NCBI RefSeq assembly: GCF_001613505.1
Contig: NZ_BDCM01000009.1
Location: 1-64,000, forward strand
Origin: Nocardia mikamii NBRC 108933
Lineage (GTDB): Bacteria; Actinomycetota; Actinomycetes; Mycobacteriales; Mycobacteriaceae
Reading direction: 5' to 3'
Length of the DNA: 64,000 nt
Positions within the stretch are counted from its first letter, which is position 1, and each line of letters opens with the position of its first letter. Position numbers and translations under genes: made by a program. Of this stretch, positions 41,700 to 51,310 are shown piece by piece. Below the pieces are notes generated by a model that worked only from the letters and a program-made list of their open reading frames with translations, made no database searches and was not told where the DNA came from.

Positions 41700-42734
41700 T
41701 CAGAGGCCGGCGTCGGCGGCGATCTCGCGAGCGTGAGCGATGATCGCGTCGATACGTTCGACGGTCGGCGTGCCCGCGGCGGCCTTGTTGCTCGGCGTAT
41801 CGGCCGCGCGCCGCATCACGCCCTCGGCGATGATCGCGAGTTTCCACAATCCGAGCACATGCCAGAAGGTGAGGGCGTCGCGGTCGCGGCCGGTCTCGTC
41901 GAGGTAGGTGCGCGCCATCTCGGCTCGATTCGGGAAACCAGGCAGTGCCGAGGCCGGGAAGTCGCCGCCGATGTCCTCGCCGGGCTGGACCCAGTAGGCG
42001 AGCAGACTCCCCATATCCGCGAGGGGGTCGCCGAGGGTGGACAATTCCCAGTCCAGTGCGGCCACCACCGCGCCGTTGTCCCGCGAGGTGATCACGTTGC
42101 GCAGGTGGAAGTCGCCGTGCACCAACGTCGTTTCCCGTTGCGGCGGAATCGATTCGGAGAGGCGGCGGGTCAGGTCGTCCAGGTCGGGCACCTCGCGGGT
42201 GCGCGACTGCTCCCACTGCCGCGACCACCGATTCAGCTGCCGCTGCGCGTACGGTTTGTGACTGGCCAGATCCGCCAGCCCCACCGCCTCGAGATCGACC
42301 GCGTGGATGCGCGCCAGCGTGTGGGTCAGGGATTCGGCGATGGCCAGGCGTCGCTGCGGGCTCAGCGACTCCGCGACCTCCATGGTGTCCACGACCTGCC
42401 CGTCGACGTATTCCATCAGCACCACCGGTGCGTCACAGATCTCGGAATCGGTGGTGACGGAGATGATTTCGGGCACCGGGACATCGGTACCGGCCAGCGC
42501 GGACATGATCCGCGACTCGCGCACCACATCGTGCGCGGAGGCCAGCAGCCGGCCGAGCGGCGGGCGCCGCAGCACCCAGCGGTGCCCGGCGTCGTCACCC
42601 ACCAGATAGGTGAGATTGGACTGGCCGAGCCCGATCCGGGTGAAGGTCGGGGCCCCGCTCAGCCCGACGCCCAGTCCGTCGATCCATCGGGTGATCGCCG
42701 CGGTGTCGATTCCGCGGGGCTGCTCCGGCGTCAC
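41700..42734 (-). CDS. APH-family kinase paired with acyl-CoA dehydrogenase (LvaA/ACAD11 kinase-domain like)
   Basis: This 344-residue aminoglycoside-phosphotransferase-fold kinase has a nucleotide loop near SNLTYLVGDDAGHRWVLRRPP. The catalytic loop VHGDFHLRNVI (about residue 213) gives the catalytic Asp, and ALDWELSTLGDPLADMG gives the metal-binding Asp. It matches the APH subgroup fused to acyl-CoA dehydrogenase in ACAD10/11 and acting as LvaA on 4-hydroxyacyl-CoA in Pseudomonas. It is the fourth gene of the operon and overlaps the SDR stop (GTGA). Confidence 0.88.
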   Translation of the reverse strand: MTPEQPRGIDTAAITRWIDGLGVGLSGAPTFTRIGLGQSNLTYLVGDDAGHRWVLRRPPLGRLLASAHDVVRESRIMSALAGTDVPVPEIISVTTDSEICDAPVVLMEYVDGQVVDTMEVAESLSPQRRLAIAESLTHTLARIHAVDLEAVGLADLASHKPYAQRQLNRWSRQWEQSRTREVPDLDDLTRRLSESIPPQRETTLVHGDFHLRNVITSRDNGAVVAALDWELSTLGDPLADMGSLLAYWVQPGEDIGGDFPASALPGFPNRAEMARTYLDETGRDRDALTFWHVLGLWKLAIIAEGVMRRAADTPSNKAAAGTPTVERIDAIIAHAREIAADAGL

Positions 42735-43501
42735 GGTGCCGTCCGGAATGCCGCCGGGTGGCCGAGTCGCTGCCCGCCGTCGACGACCATCACCTCACCG
42801 GTGATCCAGTGCGCCGCATCGGATACCAGGAACGCGATGGCCGACCCGATATCGTCGGGTTCGCCGATCCGGTCCAGGGCGGTCGCGTCGGCCACGAGGT
42901 TTTCGTGTTCACGCCACAGCGCTTCGGCGAGCTTGGTGCGCACCACGCCGGGCGCGACGGCGTTGACCCGGACCCGCGGTGACAGTTCCAGCGCCATCTG
43001 TTTGGTGAGGTGGATGAGCGCCGCCTTGGAGGCGTTGTAGAGGCCGAGATTCGCCTCGAAACCCATACCGCCGATCGAGGCGGTGTTCACGACCGCGCCG
43101 CCGTGTTCACCCATCCATGCCCTGGTCGCCAGCGAGGTCCACAGAATCGGCGCCCACAGGTTGACGTCGAAGATCTTGGCGAACCGGCCGTGGTCCTGAT
43201 CGATCACCGGGCCGAACGCCGGATTGGTTCCGGCGTTGTTGACCAGGATGTCGACGCTGCCGAACCGCTCGAGGGTGCGGTCGATGCAGGCGCGCGCGGC
43301 ATCCTCGTCGACGGCGTGCGCGGCGATACCGAGCGCGTTGCCCTGCACCTGCGCGGCCGCGGCGTCGGCTGATTCTTGATCTCGCGAGGTCAGCACCACA
43401 TCGGCCCCGGCCGCGGCGAGGGCCTGCGCGGTCGCGAGGCCGATACCGCGCGAGGCGCCGGTGACGATCGCGGTGCGGCCGGTCAGATCCGCATTCGCCA
43501 T
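42731..43501 (-). CDS. SDR family oxidoreductase
   Basis: This 256-residue short-chain dehydrogenase has the cofactor motif TGASRGIG near residue 15, NNAG near 90, catalytic Ser in NTASIGG, and YNASK near 157. The C-terminus is IAFLVSDAAHWITGEVMVVDGG. NAD or NADP preference is unclear (the SRD after beta2 slightly favours NADP). It starts just after the acyl-CoA dehydrogenase stop and overlaps the APH kinase gene, so it belongs to the catabolic operon. The substrate is probably a hydroxyacyl-CoA (inference). Confidence 0.87.
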   Translation of the reverse strand: MANADLTGRTAIVTGASRGIGLATAQALAAAGADVVLTSRDQESADAAAAQVQGNALGIAAHAVDEDAARACIDRTLERFGSVDILVNNAGTNPAFGPVIDQDHGRFAKIFDVNLWAPILWTSLATRAWMGEHGGAVVNTASIGGMGFEANLGLYNASKAALIHLTKQMALELSPRVRVNAVAPGVVRTKLAEALWREHENLVADATALDRIGEPDDIGSAIAFLVSDAAHWITGEVMVVDGGQRLGHPAAFRTAP

Positions 43502-43502
43502 A

Positions 43503-44726
43503 TCAGTTGCCCGCCTTCACATCTCGATACTTGCGCAGTTCCTGCCGGGCCAGCGTGCGCTTGTGCACCTCGTCGGGCCCGTCGGCCAGCCGCAGCGTGC
43601 GCAGATGCGCCCACGCCATGGCGAGCGGGAAGTCGTCGGTGACACCGGCGCCGCCGTGGACCTGAATGGCGCGGTCGACGATCTTCAGGGCGATATTCGG
43701 CGCGGCCACCTTGATCGCGGCGATCTCCGTGCGCGCCTCCTTGTTGCCGACGGTATCCATCAGATAGGCCGCTTTGAGGGTCAGCAGCCGGATCATCTCG
43801 ATATCGATGCGCGCTTCGGCGATCCAGTCCTGGATGTTGGCGTTGGCGGCGATCGGCTTACCGAAGGTGATGCGCGTGCTCGCGCGCCGGCACATCAATT
43901 CCAATGCGCGCTCGGCCATTCCGATGGCCCGCATGCAGTGGTGGATGCGGCCGGGGCCGAGCCGGGCCTGGCTGATCGCGAAGCCCTCACCCTCGCCCTT
44001 CAGCACGTCTTTCAGCGGTACGCGGACATTCTCGAAGTCGATTTCGGCATGTCCCTCGCGGTCCTGATAGCCGAAGACCGGCAGGCCGCGCAGCACGGTC
44101 ACGCCCGGGGCGTCGATGGGCACGACCATCATCGACTGCTGGCGGTGCGGTGCGGCGTCGGGATCGGTCTTGCCCATCACGATCAGCACGGTGCAGTTCG
44201 GATGCAGCGCGTTGGAGGCGAACCACTTGCGGCCGTTGAGGACGTACTCGTCGCCGTCGCGCACCATCGACAGTTCCACATTGGTGGCGTCGGAGCTGGC
44301 GACCGCGGGTTCGGTCATCGCGAATGCCGAGCGGATCGTGCCGGCCAGCAACGGCTTCAGGTACTTCTCCTTGTGCTCGTCGGTGCCGAAGAGCGTGAAG
44401 ACCTCCATATTTCCGGTATCCGGGGCATTGCAGTTGCATGCCTCCGGCGCCAGATGGCTGCGGCCCATGATCTCGGCCAGCGGTGCGTACTCGAGGTTGG
44501 TCAGGCCCGGACCCCATTCCGCGTAGGGGTGGAACAGATTCCACAGACCGCGCCGCCGCGCCTCGGCCTTCAGCTCTTCGAGGATCGGCGGCTGGAAGTG
44601 CGGATCACCGGCGGCGCGCATCTGCTCGTCGTAGACGGCTTCGGCGGGGTAGACGTGCGATTCCATGAACTCCAGCAGCCGGCCGCGATATTCCTCGGCC
44701 CGCTCGGAGATGTCGAACATCGACAT
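43503..44726 (-). CDS. acyl-CoA dehydrogenase (ACAD10/11-like)
   Basis: This 407-residue acyl-CoA dehydrogenase has [16 protein letters not shown] (flavin/substrate loop) near residue 133 and [14 protein letters not shown]. The C-terminal helical domain shows [23 protein letters not shown] and [15 protein letters not shown]. The signature Glu position of medium-chain enzymes is replaced in [12 protein letters not shown] members, as in the ACAD10/11 group. AGGAG lies 5 bases before ATG 44726. Neighbouring APH kinase and SDRs point to catabolism of hydroxylated fatty acids. Confidence 0.88.
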   Translation of the reverse strand: MSMFDISERAEEYRGRLLEFMESHVYPAEAVYDEQMRAAGDPHFQPPILEELKAEARRRGLWNLFHPYAEWGPGLTNLEYAPLAEIMGRSHLAPEACNCNAPDTGNMEVFTLFGTDEHKEKYLKPLLAGTIRSAFAMTEPAVASSDATNVELSMVRDGDEYVLNGRKWFASNALHPNCTVLIVMGKTDPDAAPHRQQSMMVVPIDAPGVTVLRGLPVFGYQDREGHAEIDFENVRVPLKDVLKGEGEGFAISQARLGPGRIHHCMRAIGMAERALELMCRRASTRITFGKPIAANANIQDWIAEARIDIEMIRLLTLKAAYLMDTVGNKEARTEIAAIKVAAPNIALKIVDRAIQVHGGAGVTDDFPLAMAWAHLRTLRLADGPDEVHKRTLARQELRKYRDVKAGN

Positions 44727-44763
44727 GTGATCTCCTGATCGTTGTGAAATCTGGTGTGCAGCT

Positions 44764-45582
44764 TCAGTTCTCGTCGAGCAGACTGTGCTGGTAGCGGCGC
44801 ATGCCGGCCAGCCAGCGGTCGTAGTCGGATCCCTTGCGCCGGTACATCTCGAGCACGCTCGGATGCGGCAGGATCAGGAACTGCTCGGTGTCGATCGCGG
44901 CCAGCACCGCGTCCGCCACCTGCGCGGGTTCCAGTACCTCGCCCGCGGCGGTCACCGCCTGGGTCGAGGCCGCGCCGAGCCGGTCGCCGGAGTCGCGCCC
45001 GGCGTACAGCAGCGGCGTGTCGACCCCCATGGGGCACAGGCAGCTGACTCGAATTCCCTTGTCGCCGTAGGTGACCGACAACCATTCGGCGAAGCCGACG
45101 GCGGCGTGTTTGGTCACCGAGTAGGTGGCCGACCCGATCTGGGTGAGCAGTCCGGCCGCCGAGGCGGTGCTGACGAAGTACCCCTCGCCGCGCTCGAGCC
45201 ACCGGGGGACCAGTTGGGTGGCGGCGCGGATGTGTGCGCGGACGTTGACGTCGAAGGATCGGTCCCAGTCGGCCTCGGCGACCTCGAGCCCGACCGCACC
45301 GGCGATGCCGGCGTTCGCGAAGTACAGGTCGACCGGGCCGAACGTCCTCTCCGCCAGCGTGATCAGGCTCGCGATCGCCTCCGGATCGCTGACGTCGGCA
45401 CCCGCGCTCACGCATGCGCCGGGATGCTCGGCCGACACCGCGTCGGCGACGCTCTTCGCGGCCGCCTCGTCGAGATCGGCGACGACGACTCGCGCGCCCG
45501 CGGCGGTGAGGCGGGCGGCGAGCGCACCGCCGATACCGCCTCCGCCGCCGGTCACGATGGCCACTTTCTGCGCAACCTGCAC
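44764..45582 (-). CDS. SDR family oxidoreductase (first gene of catabolic operon)
   Basis: This 272-residue short-chain dehydrogenase has [12 protein letters not shown] near residue 11, VADLD after beta2 (Asp favours NAD), FANAG, catalytic Ser in STASAAG, and YSVTK near 154. An extended C-terminal region ([24 protein letters not shown]) is typical of an actinobacterial subgroup. Start GTG 45582 has AGAGG upstream. Its promoter contains a palindrome between -35 and -10. Confidence 0.87.
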   Translation of the reverse strand: MQVAQKVAIVTGGGGGIGGALAARLTAAGARVVVADLDEAAAKSVADAVSAEHPGACVSAGADVSDPEAIASLITLAERTFGPVDLYFANAGIAGAVGLEVAEADWDRSFDVNVRAHIRAATQLVPRWLERGEGYFVSTASAAGLLTQIGSATYSVTKHAAVGFAEWLSVTYGDKGIRVSCLCPMGVDTPLLYAGRDSGDRLGAASTQAVTAAGEVLEPAQVADAVLAAIDTEQFLILPHPSVLEMYRRKGSDYDRWLAGMRRYQHSLLDEN

Positions 45583-45617
45583 TGCCGTACCTCTGTCCCT
45601 GTCCGTGATGTCACCCC

Positions 45618-45646
45618 ACCGTAGTTGAGGTCGACGTCAAGTTCAA
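45618..45646 (-). promoter_or_regulatory. promoter with operator palindrome in the spacer
   Basis: Read leftwards: -35 TTGAAC (45646-45641), a 17-base spacer, -10 TACGGT (45623-45618). The spacer is occupied by TTGACGTCGACCTCAA (45640-45625), symmetrical as TTGA-N-GTCGAC-N-TCAA. A repressor bound there would exclude RNA polymerase. The TetR encoded 74 bases upstream is the obvious candidate. Confidence 0.7.
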
Positions 45647-45719
45647 TTTCGGGTGTGCGCGCACGCCACACTCCGCTGTTGTAGCAGGTCCGCGCCGCGC
45701 CGAAGGGCGAAACGGCGAG

Positions 45720-46406
45720 TCAGGACTTGGCCGGGATACGCAGCGCGTTGACCCACAACCGGGTCGCGGTGTAGGTCAGCTCGTCCAGGTCGACCGGGCG
45801 GTCGGTGTCGTCACCGCCCACGAAATGCCCGAAGGCCAGGCGGCTCACCATCCCGGAGAGGGCGCGCGAGGCGAGGAGCGGATCCAGCTCGGGATCGGCC
45901 AGTCCCCGACGTTGCAGCGATTCGATACTGCGTGCGTTGCGGTCGATGAACGCCTCGGCGCGGCGCTGGCGCAGCACCCGGAATTCGGGGTCGATATTGG
46001 CGACCTGTTCCAGCAGGCCCATGAGTTTGGCGTTGCGCTGGTAGGCCTCGAAATAGGCGCGGTTGCTGGCGGCGACGACCGCGGCCGGATCGTCGGCCTC
46101 GGGCACATGCGGCATCCCCGGATGCAACATGTCCTCCTGGGCGATCTCCAGGACCGCCGCGAAGATCTCTTCCTTGCTGGAGAAATAGGTGTAGAAGGTG
46201 CCGGAGGAGCAATGGGCCGCAGTCGTGATGTCCACCAGCCGGGTGTCGAGATAGCCACTGGTCTCGAAGACCCGGCGGGCGGCGGCGATCAGCGCCGAGC
46301 GGGTGCGCAACCCGCGTTCGGTGGTGGGCAATTCCCGCAGCAGGGAAGTCCGAGCCATCGACGGCGCCGCGTCCGTACTGCGACCATCCTCGCCGAACTT
46401 TCCCAT
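45720..46406 (-). CDS. TetR-family regulator of the acyl-CoA catabolic operon
   Basis: This 228-residue protein has an N-terminal tail, then the helix-turn-helix RSALIAAARRVFETSGYLDTRLVDITTAAHCSSGTFYTYFSSKEEIF (about 36-82), and a ligand domain. ATG 46406 has TATAAC (46418-46413) ending 7 bases upstream and no ribosome site, so it may be leaderless. ATG 46358 would remove the tail. It lies directly upstream of the SDR-ACAD-SDR-APH operon in the same orientation and probably represses it. Confidence 0.87.
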   Translation of the reverse strand: MGKFGEDGRSTDAAPSMARTSLLRELPTTERGLRTRSALIAAARRVFETSGYLDTRLVDITTAAHCSSGTFYTYFSSKEEIFAAVLEIAQEDMLHPGMPHVPEADDPAAVVAASNRAYFEAYQRNAKLMGLLEQVANIDPEFRVLRQRRAEAFIDRNARSIESLQRRGLADPELDPLLASRALSGMVSRLAFGHFVGGDDTDRPVDLDELTYTATRLWVNALRIPAKS

Positions 46407-46501
46407 GCAGCAGTTATAGCCGACGCGGCCGATTCGATAGCAGGCAGCCGGATTTGTCGTATTAGGGTCTGTTGATCTTGGGAGTCATCGGAGTGGAGAG
46501 T

Positions 46502-48415
46502 ATGTCGAGATTGAGGAAGCTGCTGACGCTCGGGGCGGCAGCGGCCGCGGTTGCGCTCACCGCGGTGCCGGTGCACGCGCAGCAGCAACCCGAGTACGCG
46601 CCCACCATGCTGGTGCTGGACGCCTCGGGATCCATGCGGGCCCCCGATCCCGGCGGCGGCACGAAACTGGATGCGGCCAAGGCCGCCGTACACAGTTTCG
46701 TCGCCGCGGCCCCACCGCGGTCGAAGGTGGGACTGACGGTGTACGGAACCGGAACCGGATCTTCGGACGCGGAGAAGACCGCCGGCTGCGCGGATGTGCG
46801 CACGCTGCGCGGCGCCGACATCATCGACAGAGCCGCCGTGAACACCGCCGTCGACGGTATCGAGGCCAGTGGATATACGCCGATCGGCGCCGCGCTGCGG
46901 GCGGCCGCCGAGGCGCTTCCGAAGGAGGGGCCACGTTCGATCGTCCTCGTCTCCGACGGCGAAGACACCTGCGCGCCACCGGATCCCTGTGAGGTCGCCC
47001 GGGAACTCGAGCGCCAGGGCGCCAGGATCGTGGTGCACGCCATCGGATTCGGTGTCGACGGGCCCGCCCGTAAACAGCTCACGTGTATCGCGCAACAGAC
47101 CGGCGGTACGTACACCGACGCCGCCGACGGCACCTCGCTCGAAAGCGTCCTGCCCAGGGTGAGCCAGGCGGCGTTGCGCACCTACACGCCGATCGGCGCA
47201 CCGATCACCGGCGCCGCGAGCTATCGAGACGCGCCGGTCGCGGCGCCGGGCCGATATCTGGACACGATCGCCCAACATGAGACGAAGTACTACGCCCTGG
47301 ACGTGCCACAGGGTGCGATGGCCTACTTCAGTGCGACGGTCGCCTTCCCGCACGCCCGGCAGAAACAGTCCGGTAGCGACAACAGCGTGTTGTACCTGCG
47401 GGTGTACGGCGAAGACGGCAAGGACTGCAACGTCTTCGAGTTCGAGCAGGTCGTGAACACCAGTGACGGTGTGGCGCTGACCGTGACCAAGGCGTGGGAC
47501 GGCGCGACCAAGACCGATTCCGGATCCGACAGCGCCGCGAACGCGTGCCGCGGCGGCGGGCGCTACTACTTCGCACCCGAGTGGCACGGCGTCGCCGACA
47601 ACATGCCACAGCAGATGCCGATGGAGTTGCTGTTCGGAATCGAGCCCGCGGCCCTCGACCCCGGCCCGCCCGCGGCGACGACACCGAGCGCGTTCACGCC
47701 ACCGGCCGGCAGTGCCGTCGCGGTGACGGGAGGCGGATCGTTCAATGCCGCAACCACATTGGACGGTTCCGGCAGCTATTCCGACACCCTGCAGCGTGGC
47801 GAGTCGGTGTTCTATCGGGTTCCGCTCGGATGGGGCCAGGGCCTCGCCTACCGGGTGAATTTCCTGGACTCCGACAAGCACGGACTGGACGGGCTGTCGC
47901 GGGTCACGACCACGCTGTACTCGCCGATTCGCACCGAGATCGGCCACGACTTCGCCAGCTACAACGGAGAATCCGCGACGATGCCGGCCGGCGATCCGCT
48001 GGCCACGCTGCCGGTGCGCTACAGCAATCGCACGGCCGGAGCCGGCAAGGGCGCCGAACAGAGCCTGGCGGGTGGGTACTACATCGCCGTCTCCGTCAGC
48101 GCCTCGAATGTCGAAGGGGTCGGTGCGCCGGTCCCGATTCGCCTGGATGTGACCGTCGGCGGGGCTCCCGAACCCGGACCGCATTACGAATCCGCCACGG
48201 CAGAGGGCATATTCGGTGAGCACGCGACGCAGACACCGGACGCCTCGTCCTCCGCGAACAGCGGCGCTCGATCGCCGGCATCGGCCGCCTCGGAATCCGG
48301 CGACGGGGTTTCGCCCACGGTCCTCGCGGTGGTTATCGCCGGTGTCGTCCTCCTCGGACTGCTTCTCGGCGCGCTGGTGGTGATACGAAGCCGCCGCAAG
48401 GGCACCCGACCCTAG
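46502..48415 (+). CDS. exported, membrane-anchored VWA-domain protein
   Basis: This 637-residue protein has a signal peptide (1 to about 26). A von Willebrand A domain follows (31-210) with the MIDAS DASGS at 40-44, TPIGAAL (Thr ligand) and LVSDGEDTC (Asp ligand). Two beta-rich repeats come next (each containing a Y..L/VP.G motif: TKYYALDVPQGAMAYFSA and SVFYRVPLGWGQGLAYRV). A Ser/Ala-rich linker, one TM helix (about 606-626) and a basic tail RSRRKGTRP finish it. It is probably a surface adhesion or secretion-associated protein with a metal-dependent ligand site. GGAG precedes ATG 46502. Confidence 0.85.
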   Translation: MSRLRKLLTLGAAAAAVALTAVPVHAQQQPEYAPTMLVLDASGSMRAPDPGGGTKLDAAKAAVHSFVAAAPPRSKVGLTVYGTGTGSSDAEKTAGCADVRTLRGADIIDRAAVNTAVDGIEASGYTPIGAALRAAAEALPKEGPRSIVLVSDGEDTCAPPDPCEVARELERQGARIVVHAIGFGVDGPARKQLTCIAQQTGGTYTDAADGTSLESVLPRVSQAALRTYTPIGAPITGAASYRDAPVAAPGRYLDTIAQHETKYYALDVPQGAMAYFSATVAFPHARQKQSGSDNSVLYLRVYGEDGKDCNVFEFEQVVNTSDGVALTVTKAWDGATKTDSGSDSAANACRGGGRYYFAPEWHGVADNMPQQMPMELLFGIEPAALDPGPPAATTPSAFTPPAGSAVAVTGGGSFNAATTLDGSGSYSDTLQRGESVFYRVPLGWGQGLAYRVNFLDSDKHGLDGLSRVTTTLYSPIRTEIGHDFASYNGESATMPAGDPLATLPVRYSNRTAGAGKGAEQSLAGGYYIAVSVSASNVEGVGAPVPIRLDVTVGGAPEPGPHYESATAEGIFGEHATQTPDASSSANSGARSPASAASESGDGVSPTVLAVVIAGVVLLGLLLGALVVIRSRRKGTRP

Positions 48416-48449
48416 GGCGCCGCTACCGAGGAGCCGCCGGAAATCGAGG

Positions 48450-48487
48450 GCCGGTCCGCGATCGCTTGCGGGTGATCGCGGACCGGC
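48450..48487. terminator. bidirectional terminator hairpin
   Basis: GCCGGTCCGCGATC (48450-48463) pairs perfectly with GATCGCGGACCGGC (48474-48487) around a 10-base loop. It lies between the VWA gene and the convergent polyprenyl synthase gene. Confidence 0.8.
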
Positions 48488-49621
48488 TCACCTGTTCCGC
48501 CGGACCACCACGTGTGCGAGGGTTTCGAGATCGCCCCGGGCCACACCTGACGGCAGCCCGGCCAGCGCGGAACGCAACGCCCGGTCGGCGTAGTCGCGCG
48601 TGAGTTCACGGCCACCGGCGGCAGCGACCAGTTCGGCCGCGCGCGCTACGTCGGCCGGCGTCATCGGCCGTGGCTCGCTGTACAGCCGGGCCAATTCGCG
48701 GCCCGCGTCGGTGTCGGAGGCCAGTGCGCACACCACCGGAAACGACCGCTTCCGTGCGGCCAGGTCGCTGAGCGCGGGTTTACCGGTCACCGCCGGATCG
48801 CCCCAGATGTCGATGGCGTCGTCGACCAGCTGGAACGCGAGCCCCAGATTGCGGCCGAAGGTGTTGAACGCGGCCACCGTCCGCGAATCCGCACCCGCGC
48901 ACAACGCGCCCAGCGCGCACGAACACCCCAGCAGCACAGCGGTTTTGCCCGCCGCCATGGACAGATAGTCCTCGACGCTCACATCCGGCCGGGTCTCGAA
49001 ATCACAGTCCTGATATTGGCCGTGGCACAGCGTAGCGGCGGTGCGGGCCAGCCGGATCACGGCGGCGGCGCCGGTCTCCTCCGGCACTCCGCCGTCGGAG
49101 AGCACGGCGAAGGCCAACGCCTGCAACGCGTCTCCGAGCAGCGTGGCATTGGTGGTGCCCCACACCCGCCAGACCGTGGGCCGGCCGTGGCGCAACGGAT
49201 CGGCGTCCATCACGTCGTCGTGCACGAGGGAGAAGTTGTGCAGCAGTTCGACCGCGGCACCGGCGTGGACGGCATCGGCGGCCGGTGCGCCGCAGGCGGC
49301 CGCGGCGGCCAGGGTCAGTGCCGGGCGCAGGCCCTTGCCGTGCGCACCGGCGCGCAGCCTGCCCTCGGCGTCGCACCAGCCGAAGTGGTACCCGGCCATC
49401 CGGTCCAAGGGGTGGCCGAGCGTCGCGACAGCGGCCCGCAGAACCGGCGCGATCGCTGTGCGGGCATCGGCGAGCAAGGCCCCCGCAGAGCGCGTACCCG
49501 GTGCGGCATCGGTGGTGACGCGTGGGCGGCGCCCGGGTTCGCGGGGGAGCGCGCAGTCCTTGCGGTCCGCCGCGGGAAGGCGTTGTTCCGGAGGGGAGGT
49601 GGTGGGTTTGGATGATCGCAT
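48488..49621 (-). CDS. polyprenyl diphosphate synthase (GGPP/FPP synthase type)
   Basis: This 377-residue all-helical prenyltransferase has the first Asp-rich motif DDVMD at 135-139, DDAID at 267-271, GKGLRP at 95-100 (diphosphate binding), and KTAVLLGCSC in helix F. Phe130, five residues before the first motif, fits a C20 (or C15) product rule from related enzymes. About 45 N-terminal residues are extra and low-complexity. It lies 143 bases downstream of a terpene synthase gene on the same strand and presumably supplies its substrate. Confidence 0.87.
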   Translation of the reverse strand: MRSSKPTTSPPEQRLPAADRKDCALPREPGRRPRVTTDAAPGTRSAGALLADARTAIAPVLRAAVATLGHPLDRMAGYHFGWCDAEGRLRAGAHGKGLRPALTLAAAAACGAPAADAVHAGAAVELLHNFSLVHDDVMDADPLRHGRPTVWRVWGTTNATLLGDALQALAFAVLSDGGVPEETGAAAVIRLARTAATLCHGQYQDCDFETRPDVSVEDYLSMAAGKTAVLLGCSCALGALCAGADSRTVAAFNTFGRNLGLAFQLVDDAIDIWGDPAVTGKPALSDLAARKRSFPVVCALASDTDAGRELARLYSEPRPMTPADVARAAELVAAAGGRELTRDYADRALRSALAGLPSGVARGDLETLAHVVVRRNR

Positions 49622-49764
49622 TACCGGCCCCGCTCGCTAGGGCACAGCCGCCGCGCCCGCTCCGCGTCGCGGTCGGCGGTGCGTGAAGTATTCATCGTCG
49701 CACCGGAACCCGCGGGCCGGGCGGTGGCCCGGGTTGCGTTTGCGCAACGCCCGCGGGTTGTCCG

Positions 49765-50745
49765 TCAGGTCAGGGGTGCGCCGTGTTCGAGTGCCTCGCG
49801 CGGTGCACTGGTGTAGCGCGCGGCCTGATAGTGGTAGTCGAAGTTGGCTCGTACATATCGGGTGTAACAGGTTGCGGTGCTGAGGATATCGGCGCGCTCG
49901 CGGCCGGACAGGCCCGCCGCGTCGAGTTCGGCGGGCAGTGCATCGATGCCCGTCAGCATCCGGCGCACACATCCGGTGAGCATCCGGTCGACCACCTCCA
50001 CCGCCTGTTTCCGGTCGAGGCCCTGCTGCCGCTCGGCCAGCAGCACCGAGTTGTACAGATACTCCGAGGCCTCGTCGGAGTCGATGGACAGGATGTCGTT
50101 GAACAGTCCCATATGTTCGACGGACGCCTCCCGTATCGCACGAAACGACGGCAGGCCGCGCGCTGCCGCACACAGGTCGACGCCCTCCGCGATCTCGCTG
50201 ATATCGAGAAATACGTACAGCGCCACGGAATCGCGCCGGTGGGCCCGATAGTCGTCGAGATCGGGATAGCGATCGGTGAGCCGTCCGATGCTCTCGGTGT
50301 AGTAGGTCCACAGCCACGCCGAGAGTTCGGTGCGCACGGCATGGCGCCACTGGGTGGAACGTCCGGCGCACAGTTCGCGCCAGAGTTCGGCGAAGGCCAC
50401 CGCGAGCACCCCGCGCGGTCGCGCACCGTCGTCGAACACCTCCTCCAATTCGGTGATGGTCGCCAAGGTCCGTGCCGGGTCGGGAACTTCGATGTCGAAC
50501 TGATCGTCGACGATGAAAGCCCACGCGGTGAATCGGCTCAGCAATCCCAGTGCGTCCACCCCTGCGTACGGGCACCACAGCGCGTACATACGAGCCGGCC
50601 GGGTCCGGCGCATGCGCCGGCGAGTCGGCTCCGAGGGAACCAGATCACAACGTTCGAGCCAGGCCCACATGACCTGCTCGGCCTCCGATTCGGCGGGATT
50701 GGCCCCCTCCGAACCGAACGGCATGAAGAACTCAGTTACATGCAT
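49765..50745 (-). CDS. class I terpene synthase (terpene cyclase)
   Basis: This 326-residue protein has the Asp-rich motif DDQFD at 80-84. The diphosphate-sensor Arg170 lies exactly 46 residues before Asn216 of the NSE motif, and the C-terminal RY pair is Arg309-Tyr310. The NSE triad reads NDILSIDSD (216-224), so the usual third ligand Glu is Asp224, followed by Glu225. Bacterial class I terpene synthases cyclise FPP or GGPP. The neighbouring prenyl synthase suggests local substrate supply. The product is not predictable. ATG 50745 has a weak upstream purine tract. Confidence 0.85.
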   Translation of the reverse strand: MHVTEFFMPFGSEGANPAESEAEQVMWAWLERCDLVPSEPTRRRMRRTRPARMYALWCPYAGVDALGLLSRFTAWAFIVDDQFDIEVPDPARTLATITELEEVFDDGARPRGVLAVAFAELWRELCAGRSTQWRHAVRTELSAWLWTYYTESIGRLTDRYPDLDDYRAHRRDSVALYVFLDISEIAEGVDLCAAARGLPSFRAIREASVEHMGLFNDILSIDSDEASEYLYNSVLLAERQQGLDRKQAVEVVDRMLTGCVRRMLTGIDALPAELDAAGLSGRERADILSTATCYTRYVRANFDYHYQAARYTSAPREALEHGAPLT

Positions 50746-51310
50746 CGAAACCGCCTATCTCGCAAGCAGTTTAACGCGATGGCGGCAATCCGGGCATTCG
50801 GTTTGCGATATCGGGTCGATCCCGACGGCAGACAAGGCAAGTGCCGCAACGGATTCGGATCACTGTCGATCGTGCCGGCGGGCACGGCTCCGGGTTCGGC
50901 CGCACGGCAGCCGACCTGCCGGATGCGGGCCGCGGACAGGTGCCCGATGTGGGAGCATCCGCCGGGCGATCGCCGGCGAACGGCGCCGGGTACCACTGCG
51001 GCGTTGCGGACGAGATCGGCGCACCCGCGTGCCGAACCGAGTTCGGCGCCCATCCGGCGGCCGAGCACAGCGGATACGGCGCGTCTGTGCCCGCATGCGA
51101 TACGGGCTCGGCGGCGAACGGGCGGCCGAGGGCGGGCGCCACCGTCAGCACGATCGCGGCAACCACGGCAAGGCAGGCAGTGGGCAGTAGTTCGGATACC
51201 GCGAACAACTCATGGCCCCCTCGTTTCGCCGCCCGCCACAGCGCTGACGGCAGGATGCCGACACCGCCCTGGATTCCGGCCGGCAACGAGGCCGCGGCGC
51301 GGCCCGGCGC
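50746..51310. other. 565-base region between terpene synthase and LLM genes
   Basis: No gene is convincing here. A leftward open frame, 51286-50771 (171 codons), would encode one hydrophobic helix. However, it lacks ATG/GTG and a ribosome site (first codon TTG), and its second half has poor third-position GC. It may be a decayed membrane-protein gene or the long promoter region of the terpene synthase. Confidence 0.4.

Noticed and set aside
50771..51286. Leftward 171-codon open frame between the terpene synthase and LLM genes
   Set aside because: First codon is TTG, no ribosome site, weak third-position GC in the second half and no recognisable domain. Treated as non-coding or decayed.
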